Below, in pieces: positions 23,014 through 30,824 of a DNA stretch of 42,665 nucleotides (the stretch's first letter is position 1; each line of letters begins with the position of its first letter). The stretch spans positions 1-42,665 of the forward strand of contig CANGJI010000018.1 in the NCBI GenBank assembly GCA_947454135.1, in the 5' to 3' direction. The notes under the pieces were generated by a model. It was not told the origin of the DNA and made no database searches. It saw only the letters and a list, made by a program, of their open reading frames with translations. This DNA is from Sphingomonadaceae bacterium. GTDB lineage: Bacteria > Pseudomonadota > Alphaproteobacteria > Sphingomonadales > Sphingomonadaceae. A program made the translations under genes and the position numbers.

Positions 23014-23895
23014 CTAAGGCCGCCCTGCCCGGCCCGCGTCCACTTCGGCCACCAGCACAACGCCCTTGGCCGCGCTCTTCGCCACTTCGGCATCGCTGCT
23101 CGGCGCGCAGAGCATGAACAGGTGCCGCCCCTCGGGCCCGCCCAGCATGCAGGCATAGCAAGGCATTTCGCCGGTCGAGACGACCTCCAGCACCGCCCCG
23201 CCCTCGGCGATCCGGGCGCATTCCGGCGCCACCGGGTTGGCGATCCACACCGCGCCATCGGCATCGAGTGCTATGCCATCGGGAATGCGCGGGGACGTAT
23301 CTGCCCATACCCGCCGCCCGGAAAGCGCACCGCCTGCACCAATGTCGAACGCGGTGAGCCGTGCGCCCAGCGTCTCGCCCACGATCAGCGTCTTGCCGTC
23401 CGGCGTAATCACCGTCCCGTTGGGAAAGCTGAGGTCCGGCGCCGCGACCGAAACCGAGCCATCCGGCTGCACCAGCACCAGATTGGCCTTGGGGTGATCC
23501 GCCAGCACGGAAGGCACGCCCCGCGTGCGCAGCTCATGGTCGAGATCGAACCCGAAGTTGCCGACGTAGGCCCGCCCCTCGCCGTCCACCACCATGTCGT
23601 TGCACAGATGCGCGGTCAGGCCTGCCAGATCGGCGTGGAGCGCCAGCCGTCCGTCCGGCCAGCGCCGCCAGACCTGCCGCTTGCGCATGGAAACAAACAG
23701 CAGCGAACCGTCCGGCATCCACCCCAGCCCCGAAGGCTGGTCATCGAGTTCCAGCTCGATCCGGTGATCGCCGGCCATGTCCACCGAACGGATGGTGTGG
23801 CTGTAGAAGTCGCTGAACCACAGCCGGCCCTGATGCCAGCGCGGCCCCTCGCCGAAGTGGAACCCATCAGCGAGTTGGCGGACCGCGCGGCTCAT
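23014..23895 (-). CDS. SMP-30/gluconolactonase-family lactonase
   Basis: A 293-residue six-bladed propeller hydrolase of the SMP-30/gluconolactonase/LRE family, probably opening a lactone with a bound divalent cation. Metal ligands are visible as Glu in FHFGEGPRWHQGRLWFSD, Asn in HLCNDMVVDGEGRAYVGN, and Asp in PDGIALDADGAVWIANP. It has no signal peptide. It follows an SDR gene by 4 bases and two acyl-CoA dehydrogenase genes further up, so it probably serves the same catabolic route. The lactone substrate is unknown. Confidence 0.9.
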   Translation of the reverse strand: MSRAVRQLADGFHFGEGPRWHQGRLWFSDFYSHTIRSVDMAGDHRIELELDDQPSGLGWMPDGSLLFVSMRKRQVWRRWPDGRLALHADLAGLTAHLCNDMVVDGEGRAYVGNFGFDLDHELRTRGVPSVLADHPKANLVLVQPDGSVSVAAPDLSFPNGTVITPDGKTLIVGETLGARLTAFDIGAGGALSGRRVWADTSPRIPDGIALDADGAVWIANPVAPECARIAEGGAVLEVVSTGEMPCYACMLGGPEGRHLFMLCAPSSDAEVAKSAAKGVVLVAEVDAGRAGRP

Positions 23896-23899
23896 GGCC

Positions 23900-24700
23900 T
23901 TACTCCCCGAGCGGGCTGATATGGTTTTCGGGGATATAGGCGTTCACGATGCCGCCATCGATCGGCAGCGGCGTGCCGATCACATAGTCGCCCGCGCGGC
24001 TGGCGAGGAAGATCGCGCCGCCCGCCATGTCTTCCAGATTGCCGATGCGCTTCAGGGGAATGCCGCGCGCCGAAGCCTCGGGATGGTTCGCCGCCGCCTT
24101 GTTCATTTCGGAAGCAAACGCGCCCGGGCAGATCGCATTGACGATGATGTTGTCCTTGACCAGCCGCGCCGCCATGCGCCGCGTCAGGTGCACCAGCGCC
24201 GACTTCGAAGCCTGATAGCTATAGGTCTCCCACGGATTGACGCGCAGCCCGTCGACCGAGGCGATGTTGATCACCTTGGCGGCATGGTCCTTCGCCCCGG
24301 CCTTGAGCAGGCCGTGCAGTTTCTGCGTCAGGAAGAAAGGCGTCTTGACGTTGAGGTTCATCACCTTGTCCCAGCCCATCTCCGGGAAGTCCTCGAAGTC
24401 CGCGCCCCAGGCCACACCGGCATTGTTGACGAGGATGTCGATATGGCTCTCGCGCTGCGCCAGATCCTCGGCCAGCGCCTCGATCCCCGCCATGGACGAG
24501 ATATCGCCCGGCAGCGCGATGCACTTCGGCCCGAGTTCGGCGGCGGTTTCCTCAACCACCGCCGCTTTCCGCGCCGTGATGTAGACCCGCTCGCAGCCCG
24601 CCGCGATGAAGCCTTCGGCAATCATCCGCCCGATCCCGCGCGAACCGCCCGTCACCACCGCAACGCGGCCTTCGAGGCTGAAAAGCTTGGCAAAATCCAT
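23900..24700 (-). CDS. short-chain dehydrogenase/reductase
   Basis: A 266-residue classical SDR: cofactor loop TGGSRGIG near the N-terminus, NNAG (LVNNAGVAWG), catalytic Ser in INIASVDG, and YxxxK as SYQASKSAL. The tail VIGTPLPIDGG is the usual end-strand motif. It is NAD(P)-dependent and likely oxidises or reduces a hydroxy/oxo acyl or cyclic intermediate. The ATG at 24700 is preceded by GAGGA at 9 bases; an upstream ATG at 24715 would place that site inside the gene. The start is 11 bases after the acyl-CoA dehydrogenase stop. Confidence 0.93.
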   Translation of the reverse strand: MDFAKLFSLEGRVAVVTGGSRGIGRMIAEGFIAAGCERVYITARKAAVVEETAAELGPKCIALPGDISSMAGIEALAEDLAQRESHIDILVNNAGVAWGADFEDFPEMGWDKVMNLNVKTPFFLTQKLHGLLKAGAKDHAAKVINIASVDGLRVNPWETYSYQASKSALVHLTRRMAARLVKDNIIVNAICPGAFASEMNKAAANHPEASARGIPLKRIGNLEDMAGGAIFLASRAGDYVIGTPLPIDGGIVNAYIPENHISPLGE

Positions 24701-24711
24701 CTGTCTGATCC

Positions 24712-25851
24712 TCAATATCCGCTGAGCTGCGCAACGCGCTCGGCATGGTAGTTGGCATCGCCCATGAACTCGGTCAGCGCGCGCTCGCGCTTCATGTAGA
24801 GCCCGATGTCGTATTCGTCGGTCATGCCCACGCCGCCGTGCATCTGCACGCCCTCGCGCACCGCCAGATTGCAGACGCGCGCGGCCTTGGCCTTGGCGAC
24901 CGAAACCATCAGCTCCGCCCGCTCCGAACCGCCATCGAGCAGTTGCTGCGCCTTGATCACCACCGCCTCGGCAATCTCGAGCTCCGAATAGAGGTGCGCC
25001 GCGCGGTGCTGCAACGCCTGGAACTCGCCGATCAGCTTGCCGAACTGCTTGCGCGTCTTGAGGTAGGTCGTGGTCATCGCGAACGCGCCGCCGCCCACGC
25101 CGGTCTGCTCCGCCGCCGCGCCGATGCGCCCGGCACTCAGCACCTTGTTGAGCATGGCACGCCCGCCATCGACTTCGCCGATCACCGAGGAGCCATCGAG
25201 CTCCACGCCGTCGAACCGCACGTGGCTGGCGATGGAGCTGTCAACCAGCCGCACCGCATTGTGACCGATGCCCGCCGCGTCCTTCGGCACGGCAAACAGC
25301 GTCACGCCATCGGCATCGCTGTCGCTGCCCGAAGTGCGCGCCGCGACGATGATCGCGTCCGCCGAAGCGCCGTGGACCACGAAGTCCTTCGCGCCCGTCA
25401 GGCGGAAGCCGTTGCCCGCCTTCTCGGCGCGGCAGGCGATCTTCTCCGGCTTGTGCTTGGCGCCTTCGTCGATGGCGACGGCCAGCACCGTCTCGCCCGC
25501 GATGATCCCCGGCAGCCAGCGCCCGCGCAGATCGTCGGAGGCTTCCTTGAGCGCGGTGACGCCCATCACGGACGTTGTCAGGAACGGCGAAGGCGTGAGG
25601 TTGCGTCCGATCTCGGCAAGCACGATCCCCGCCTCGACATGGCCCATGGCGAGCCCGCCATCGGCCTCGGCGGCGAGCATGCCAGTCAGACCCATCTCGG
25701 CGAACTGCTTCCACAGCCCGTGCCCGAAACCGTCCTTGCAATTGGTGTCGCGCCAGTGGCGCAGCTGCTTCTTGATCCCGCCTTCATCGGCCATGAAGCC
25801 GGTGACGCTCTCGGCCAGCATGGCCTGATCCTCGGTGTAATACAGCGGCAT
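24712..25851 (-). CDS. acyl-CoA dehydrogenase family protein (non-catalytic-type subunit candidate)
   Basis: A 379-residue acyl-CoA dehydrogenase fold, FAD-dependent alpha,beta-dehydrogenation family. FAD and subunit-contact features are visible: LKTRKQFGKLIGEFQALQHRAAHLYSELEIA and MHGGVGMTDEYDIGLYMKRERALTEFMGD. The C-terminal EG(G/S)T motif that contributes the catalytic glutamate in MCAD-type enzymes is not seen here. The companion gene upstream has it. Paired genes of this kind make heteromeric dehydrogenases in steroid side-chain degradation (FadE26/27, FadE28/29), so an alpha/beta pair is likely. The ATG at 25851, with GGGAGAG upstream, is chosen over 25872. Confidence 0.9.
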   Translation of the reverse strand: MPLYYTEDQAMLAESVTGFMADEGGIKKQLRHWRDTNCKDGFGHGLWKQFAEMGLTGMLAAEADGGLAMGHVEAGIVLAEIGRNLTPSPFLTTSVMGVTALKEASDDLRGRWLPGIIAGETVLAVAIDEGAKHKPEKIACRAEKAGNGFRLTGAKDFVVHGASADAIIVAARTSGSDSDADGVTLFAVPKDAAGIGHNAVRLVDSSIASHVRFDGVELDGSSVIGEVDGGRAMLNKVLSAGRIGAAAEQTGVGGGAFAMTTTYLKTRKQFGKLIGEFQALQHRAAHLYSELEIAEAVVIKAQQLLDGGSERAELMVSVAKAKAARVCNLAVREGVQMHGGVGMTDEYDIGLYMKRERALTEFMGDANYHAERVAQLSGY

Positions 25852-25885
25852 TTGGTCTCTCCCGACCCGCAAATGATATCACTGT

Positions 25886-25987
25886 CCCCAATCCGTTCGT
25901 CCCGAGCGAAGTCGAGGGACTTTGGCCGAGCGTTCTCGGCTTCGCTCGAACGGCCCCTCGACTTCGCTCGGGGCGAACGGATTGGGG
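25886..25987. repeat. family D inverted repeat between two acyl-CoA dehydrogenase genes
   Basis: Arms CCCCAATCCGTTCGTCCCGA (from 25886) and TCGGGGCGAACGGATTGGGG (to 25987) bracket inner GAAGTCGAGGGAC / GCCCCTCGACTTC arms, giving a 102-base palindrome. A degenerate single copy is at 11812-11837. It fills most of the gap between the two dehydrogenase genes and would be transcribed. Confidence 0.85.
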
Positions 25988-26005
25988 GATGATCAAGTAC
26001 CCGAA

Positions 26006-27166
26006 TTATGCCCCCGGCAGTTCGAGAATGCGCTTGGCGACGACATTGAGCATGACCTCGCTCGTGCCGCCCTCGATCGAATTGGCCTTGGTCCGCAGCC
26101 ACGAGCGCGATGGCGCCCCGCCGCGCGTTGCCTCGCTCTCCCACTCCAGCGCGGTGCTGCCGCCCGCCGCCATCAGCAGTTCGTGCCGCCGCTTGTTGAG
26201 CTCGGTCCCGGCGTACTTCATCATGTTGGGCTGCGCCGGATGCGCCTTGCCCACCTTGATCTCGTCGAGGAACTTCTCGCCCATCGCGGCAAAGGCCAGC
26301 GCGTCGATATCGAACGCGGCCAGCTCGGCGCGCAGCATCGGATCATCGAGGCCATTGCGCGTCAGCACCTTGCCGATCGTGCTTGTCTGCTCGCCGCCGC
26401 CCGCGCCCGAGATCATCTCGCGCTCGTGCCCAAGGAGGTACGTCGCCACGTCCCAGCCGCGATTGAGCTGGCCGACGATCTGGCTCTTGGGCACCACCAC
26501 GTTATCGAAGAACGTCTCGCAGAACGGCGAGGAACCGCTGATCAGCTTGATCGGCTTGGTCGTCACGCCCGGCGTCGTCATGTCGAACAGCAAGAACGAG
26601 ATGCCCTGATAGGTGTTCGTCTTGTCGGTGCGGACGAGGCAGAAGATCCAGTCGGCCTTGTCGGCATAGCTGGTCCAGATCTTCTGGCCATTGACCACCC
26701 AGTGATCGCCCTTGTCTTCGCCGTAAGTCTGAAGGCTGACGAGGTCGGACCCCGAACCCGGCTCCGAATAGCCCTGGCACCAGCGGATCTCGCCGCGCGC
26801 CACTTGCCCCAGATAATGGACCTTCTGCTCCTCGGTACCGAACTTGAGGAGGGCGGGCCCGAGCATCCAGATGCCGAAGCTCGACAGCGGCGGCCGCGCC
26901 CCGGCGCGCGCCATTTCCTCGCGCCAGATCTTGGCCTGAGCCGGGTTCATCCCCGCGCCGCCATAGGCCACCGGCCAGTCGGGCACGGTGTATCCCTTGG
27001 CCGCGCAGACCTCCATCCACTGCTTCTGCGCCGCGCTCTTGAACACGAAATTGCGCCCGCCCCAGCAGATGTCGTCCTCGCCCTGAACGGGTGTACGCAT
27101 CTCTGCCGGGCAGTTCGCCTCGATCCATGCGCGGATTTCCGCGCGGAACGCCTCAAGCTCTGACAT
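26006..27166 (-). CDS. acyl-CoA dehydrogenase (catalytic subunit candidate)
   Basis: A 386-residue acyl-CoA dehydrogenase. Visible: WCQGYSEPGSGSDLVSLQT (FAD isoalloxazine loop), VNGQKIWTSYADKADW, the middle beta-domain, and the C-terminal NSIEGGTSEVMLNVVAKRILELP. In that last stretch the Glu of EGGTSE fits the MCAD-type catalytic base. The ATG at 27166 has AGGAG 9 bases upstream; the frame back to 27250 runs through the promoter. It is first of a leftward group with a second dehydrogenase subunit, an SDR and a lactonase. An 18-bp palindrome ends 16 bases before its start and adjoins its ribosome-binding site, consistent with repression. Confidence 0.93.
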   Translation of the reverse strand: MSELEAFRAEIRAWIEANCPAEMRTPVQGEDDICWGGRNFVFKSAAQKQWMEVCAAKGYTVPDWPVAYGGAGMNPAQAKIWREEMARAGARPPLSSFGIWMLGPALLKFGTEEQKVHYLGQVARGEIRWCQGYSEPGSGSDLVSLQTYGEDKGDHWVVNGQKIWTSYADKADWIFCLVRTDKTNTYQGISFLLFDMTTPGVTTKPIKLISGSSPFCETFFDNVVVPKSQIVGQLNRGWDVATYLLGHEREMISGAGGGEQTSTIGKVLTRNGLDDPMLRAELAAFDIDALAFAAMGEKFLDEIKVGKAHPAQPNMMKYAGTELNKRRHELLMAAGGSTALEWESEATRGGAPSRSWLRTKANSIEGGTSEVMLNVVAKRILELPGA

Positions 27167-27181
27167 GGCTTTTGCTCCTCT

Positions 27182-27199
27182 CTTAATCGAGAGGTTAAG
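27182..27199. promoter_or_regulatory. operator candidate TTAAyC-N4-GrTTAA, copy 1
   Basis: CTTAATCGAGAGGTTAAG is an 18-bp quasi-palindrome beside the Shine-Dalgarno of the leftward acyl-CoA dehydrogenase gene and inside the region divergent from the SDR at 27359. Its reverse strand reads TTAACC-TCTC-GATTAA, which matches the site at 28240-28255 at every arm position. It is a likely binding site of a TetR- or MarR-type acyl-CoA-responsive repressor; the class of regulator is inference. Confidence 0.6.
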
Positions 27200-27358
27200 G
27201 CGAGTCGGAGCGCGCTGGCAAGCGCCGATTTTGCCAAGGTTTTCTGCCAATCTCGCGCATCACCCGATGCCGTAGCGTCAACCCGTTCTCGATTGACGGC
27301 AGGCCTCATCCGCGCAAGGTTCACCCCCAAACAGACCATCAGCCACGGAGAGGCTCAC

Positions 27359-28213
27359 ATGCGATTCCACAACAAGACCGTCGTCGTCACGGGTGCTGCC
27401 TCGGGTATTGGCCGCGCCACCGCACTGCTGTTCGCGGCAGAAGGCGCCAAGGTCTACGCCGCCGATATCGACGAAGCCGGCCTTGCCCAGACCGCCGCCG
27501 AATCCAACGGCGAAGTCCACACCGTGCGCTGCGACGTCTGTTCCTGCGAGGACATCAAGGCCCTGATGGACCGCGCCGCTGCCGAAACAGGCGGCATCGA
27601 CGCCGTGTTCAACAACGCGGGTGCGGGCGGCGACATGGCCAAGATCGACGAGATCGAGCCCGAGGGCTGGGACCGCACCATGCACCTCCTGCTGCGCTCG
27701 GTCGCCTTCGGCATCCGCTATGCCGTGCCGCACATGATCGGCCGCAAGGGCGCCGCCATCGTCAACACTTCCTCCGTCGCCGCCGTCGGCCCGGGCTACT
27801 CGCCCAATGCCTATGCCGTCGCCAAGGCCGGCGTGCTCCACCTGACCAAGACCAGCGCCGCCGATCTCGCCCGCCACCAGATCCGCGTGAACGCGGTGCA
27901 ACCCGGCTTCATCAACACCAACATCTTCACCACCTCGCTCGATGTCCCCGCCGAACTCGAAGCGCAGGCAAAGGGCGCCATCGCGATGATGAGCCAGGCC
28001 GCCCAGCCCGTCGCGCGCGGCGGCCAGCCGAGCGACATCGCCGAAGCGGTGGCTTACCTGTGCAGCGAGGCGGCGAGCTTCGTGAACGGCACTTCGATCA
28101 TCGTCGATGGCGGCCTCACCATCGGCCCGCGCCATTCGTGGGATCCCGAAATGCCCGACATGTTCGACGCGCTCCGCCAGATGAAAGCGGCCGCCGAAGC
28201 GCAGGCGTCCTGA
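27359..28213 (+). CDS. short-chain dehydrogenase/reductase
   Basis: A 284-residue classical SDR with TGAASGIG (residues about 11-18), NNAG in FNNAGAGG, the catalytic Ser in NTSSVAAV and YAVAK as the YxxxK pair, plus IIVDGGLT near the end. A long C-terminal extension (HSWDPEMPDMFDALRQMKAA) goes beyond the usual fold. The ATG at 27359 follows GGAGAGG by 5 bases; the frame upstream to 27293 is not needed. It is divergent from the acyl-CoA dehydrogenase pair and starts the rightward group containing an ACAD11-like dehydrogenase and a kinase. Confidence 0.93.
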   Translation: MRFHNKTVVVTGAASGIGRATALLFAAEGAKVYAADIDEAGLAQTAAESNGEVHTVRCDVCSCEDIKALMDRAAAETGGIDAVFNNAGAGGDMAKIDEIEPEGWDRTMHLLLRSVAFGIRYAVPHMIGRKGAAIVNTSSVAAVGPGYSPNAYAVAKAGVLHLTKTSAADLARHQIRVNAVQPGFINTNIFTTSLDVPAELEAQAKGAIAMMSQAAQPVARGGQPSDIAEAVAYLCSEAASFVNGTSIIVDGGLTIGPRHSWDPEMPDMFDALRQMKAAAEAQAS

Positions 28214-28238
28214 ACTCGGCGCTTGATCTGGCGCAAGG

Positions 28239-28256
28239 TTTAACCGACAGATTAAA
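28239..28256. promoter_or_regulatory. operator candidate TTAAyC-N4-GrTTAA, copy 2
   Basis: TTTAACCGACAGATTAAA is an 18-bp quasi-palindrome in the 91-base gap before the ACAD10/11-like dehydrogenase, 48 bases from its ATG. Both arms match the site at 27182-27199, with only the 4-base centre differing. The sharing implies one regulator for both groups. Confidence 0.6.
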
Positions 28257-28304
28257 TCAACAAACACAAGCGGTGCCAGAGAGCCGCACCGCAGGAGAGC
28301 AGAC

Positions 28305-29594
28305 ATGGATTTCGAACCCACCGAACGGCAGGTCTACTGGCGCAACCGCGTCCGCGATTTCATCGAGACCAACATCCGCCCCCGCCACAAGGACTACAAG
28401 GCCGAGCAGGCCAGCGGCGGCCGGTGGAAAGTGCTGCAGGTGGTCGAGGAAGAGAAGGCCAAGGCCAAGGCCGCCGGCATCTGGAACCTGTTCATGCCCC
28501 CGCGCAACGCCGGGCACCACCATGTCGATGATACTTTCGAGTTCGAAGGCCCGGGCCTCACCAACCTCGAATACGCGCTCTGCGCCGAGGAAATGGGCCG
28601 CATCTCGTGGGCCAGCGAAGTGTTCAACTGCTCCGCGCCCGATACCGGCAACATGGAAGTGTTCCACCGCTACGGCACGCTGGAACAGAAGGAGCGCTGG
28701 CTGCGCCCGCTGATGAACGGCGAGATCCGCTCCGCCTTCCTGATGACCGAGCCGCTCGTCGCCTCGTCCGACGCCACCAACATCGAAACCCGCATGGTCC
28801 GCGAAGGCGACGAATACGTCATCAACGGCCGCAAGTGGTGGTCCTCGGGCCTCGGCGATCCGCGCTGCAAGATCGCCATCGTCATGGGCAAGACCGACAC
28901 CAGCGCCAAGCGTCACGCGCAGCAGAGCCAGGTGCTCGTCCCCATGGACGCGCCGGGCGTCAACATCCTGCGCCACCTCCCCGTCTTCGGGTATGACGAC
29001 GCGCCGCACGGCCACATGGAAGTGCTGCTCGAGAACGTCCGCGTCCCCGTCTCCAACGTCGTGCTCGGCGAAGGCCGCGGGTTCGAGATCGCGCAAGGCC
29101 GCCTCGGGCCGGGCCGCATCCACCACTGCATGCGCACCATCGGCGTGGCGGAAGAAGCACTCGCCAAGATGGCCCGCCGCCTCCAGTCGCGCGTCGCCTT
29201 CGGCAAGCGGATTTCGGAACAGTCGGTGTGGGAAGAGCGCATCGCCCGCGCCCGTATCGACATCGAGATGACCCGCCTGCTCTGCCTCAAGGCCGCAGAC
29301 ATGATGGACAAGGTCGGCAACAAGGCCGCCGCGCTCGAAATCGCGATGATCAAGGTGCAGGCCCCCAACATGGCGCTGCGCATCATCGATGATGCGATCC
29401 AGGCCCATGGCGGCGGCGGTGTCTCGGAAGACTTCGGCCTCGCCGAAGCCTACGCGCACCAGCGCACGCTGCGCCTCGCGGACGGTCCGGACGAAGTCCA
29501 CGCCCGCGCCGTCGCCCGCATCGAATATGCGCGTCACACCGATCTGCCGAGCGACCCGGGCTTCACCTCGGGCGACATGGCGATTTCGCGGTAA
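28305..29594 (+). CDS. ACAD10/11-like acyl-CoA dehydrogenase
   Basis: A 429-residue acyl-CoA dehydrogenase of the group related to the dehydrogenase part of ACAD10/ACAD11 and to LvaC of the levulinate pathway. Features are [82 protein letters not shown] and [34 protein letters not shown]. In the last, the canonical EG(G/S)T is replaced by DGPDEV, as in this subgroup. In known members the substrate is a 4-phosphoacyl-CoA made by a partner kinase, and here an APH-type kinase is two genes downstream. The start has AGGAG shortly upstream. Confidence 0.92.
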   Translation: MDFEPTERQVYWRNRVRDFIETNIRPRHKDYKAEQASGGRWKVLQVVEEEKAKAKAAGIWNLFMPPRNAGHHHVDDTFEFEGPGLTNLEYALCAEEMGRISWASEVFNCSAPDTGNMEVFHRYGTLEQKERWLRPLMNGEIRSAFLMTEPLVASSDATNIETRMVREGDEYVINGRKWWSSGLGDPRCKIAIVMGKTDTSAKRHAQQSQVLVPMDAPGVNILRHLPVFGYDDAPHGHMEVLLENVRVPVSNVVLGEGRGFEIAQGRLGPGRIHHCMRTIGVAEEALAKMARRLQSRVAFGKRISEQSVWEERIARARIDIEMTRLLCLKAADMMDKVGNKAAALEIAMIKVQAPNMALRIIDDAIQAHGGGGVSEDFGLAEAYAHQRTLRLADGPDEVHARAVARIEYARHTDLPSDPGFTSGDMAISR

Positions 29595-29614
29595 CAGCAG
29601 CAAACCTTGCTCTG

Positions 29615-29688
29615 GCGCCCCCGCGAAGGCGGGGGCCTCAGGCGGGGTAGCGCAAGACGGACTGAGGCCCCCGCCTTCGCGGGGGCGC
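29615..29688. repeat. family B inverted repeat (longest perfect copy)
   Basis: A 27-bp perfect inverted repeat: GCGCCCCCGCGAAGGCGGGG plus GCCTCAG (29615-29641) faces its exact complement at 29662-29688 across 20 bases. It lies between the dehydrogenase and the zinc alcohol dehydrogenase gene on the same strand. It could attenuate or process the operon transcript. Confidence 0.9.
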
Positions 29689-29721
29689 ACCCCATCAAAG
29701 CATTCGCCCGGAGACCCGACA

Positions 29722-30813
29722 ATGAAAGCCGCCATCCTCGAAGCCGCCGGCCAGCCGCTCGTCATCGACCAGCTCACCGTGTCGAAGCCCGGCCCGCACG
29801 AAGTCCTGATCCGCACCGCCGCCTGCGGCCTGTGCCATTCGGACCTGCACTTCATCGAGGGCGCCTATCCGCATCCGATGCCCTGCGTGGCCGGCCACGA
29901 AGCGGCGGGCATTGTCGAGGAAGTCGGCAGCGAAGTGCGCACGGTGAAGAAGGGCGATGCCGTCGTCACCTGCCTCTCCGCGTTCTGCGGCCACTGCGAA
30001 TTCTGCGTCACCGGCCGCATGTCGCTCTGCCTTGGCGGCGATACCCGCCGCCGCCCCGGTGAAGCTCCGCGCCTCACCCGTTCGAGCGATGGCAGCGTCG
30101 TCAACCAGATGCTCAATCTCTCGGCCTTCGCCGAAATGATGCTGATCCACGAACACGCCTGCGTGGCGATCAATCCCGAAATGCCGCTCGATCGTGCCGC
30201 CGTCATCGGCTGCGCCGTCACCACCGGCGCGGGCACGATCTTCAACGCCTGCAAGGTCACGCCGGGTGAAACCGTCGCGGTGATCGGCTGCGGCGGTGTC
30301 GGCCTTGCCACGATCAACGCCGCCAAGATCGCGGGCGCGGGCCGCATCATCGCCGCCGATCCTATGCCCGAAAAGCGCGAGCTGGCGATCAAGCTCGGCG
30401 CGACGGACGTGATCGACGCGCTCGATCCCGATGCCGCCAAGCAGATCCAGGAAATGACCAAGGGCGGCGTCCACCATGCCATCGAAGCCGTCGGCCGACC
30501 AGCCTCGGGCGATCTCGCCGTCGCCTCGCTGCGCCGCGGCGGCACTGCCACGATCCTCGGCATGATGCCGCTGTCGCACAAGGTCGGCCTCTCCGCGGTC
30601 GATCTGCTCTCGGGCAAGAAGCTGCAAGGCGCGATCATGGGCGGCAACCATTTCCCGGTCGATCTCCCCCGCCTCGTCGATTTCTACATGCGCGGGCTGC
30701 TCGATCTCGACACGATCATTGCCGAGCGCATCCCCCTCGAAGGCATCAACGAAGGCTTCGAGAAGATGAAGGCGGGCCACTCCGCCCGTTCGGTCATCGT
30801 CTTCGACCAGTAA
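29722..30813 (+). CDS. zinc-dependent alcohol dehydrogenase (class III-like MDR)
   Basis: A 363-residue medium-chain dehydrogenase that oxidises an alcohol with NAD(P)+. Catalytic zinc ligands are in ACGLCHSDLHF (Cys) and AGHEAAG (His with following Glu). The structural zinc lobe is CGHCEFCVTGRMSLC with its four cysteines. The Rossmann loop is VIGCGGVGLATINAAKIAGAGRIIAAD, whose Asp favours NAD+. The ATG at 29722 is preceded by GGAG. It sits between the ACAD11-like dehydrogenase and the kinase, so it probably handles a hydroxy or aldehyde intermediate of the same route. Confidence 0.95.
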   Translation: MKAAILEAAGQPLVIDQLTVSKPGPHEVLIRTAACGLCHSDLHFIEGAYPHPMPCVAGHEAAGIVEEVGSEVRTVKKGDAVVTCLSAFCGHCEFCVTGRMSLCLGGDTRRRPGEAPRLTRSSDGSVVNQMLNLSAFAEMMLIHEHACVAINPEMPLDRAAVIGCAVTTGAGTIFNACKVTPGETVAVIGCGGVGLATINAAKIAGAGRIIAADPMPEKRELAIKLGATDVIDALDPDAAKQIQEMTKGGVHHAIEAVGRPASGDLAVASLRRGGTATILGMMPLSHKVGLSAVDLLSGKKLQGAIMGGNHFPVDLPRLVDFYMRGLLDLDTIIAERIPLEGINEGFEKMKAGHSARSVIVFDQ

Positions 30814-30824
30814 GGCCGCCACCC

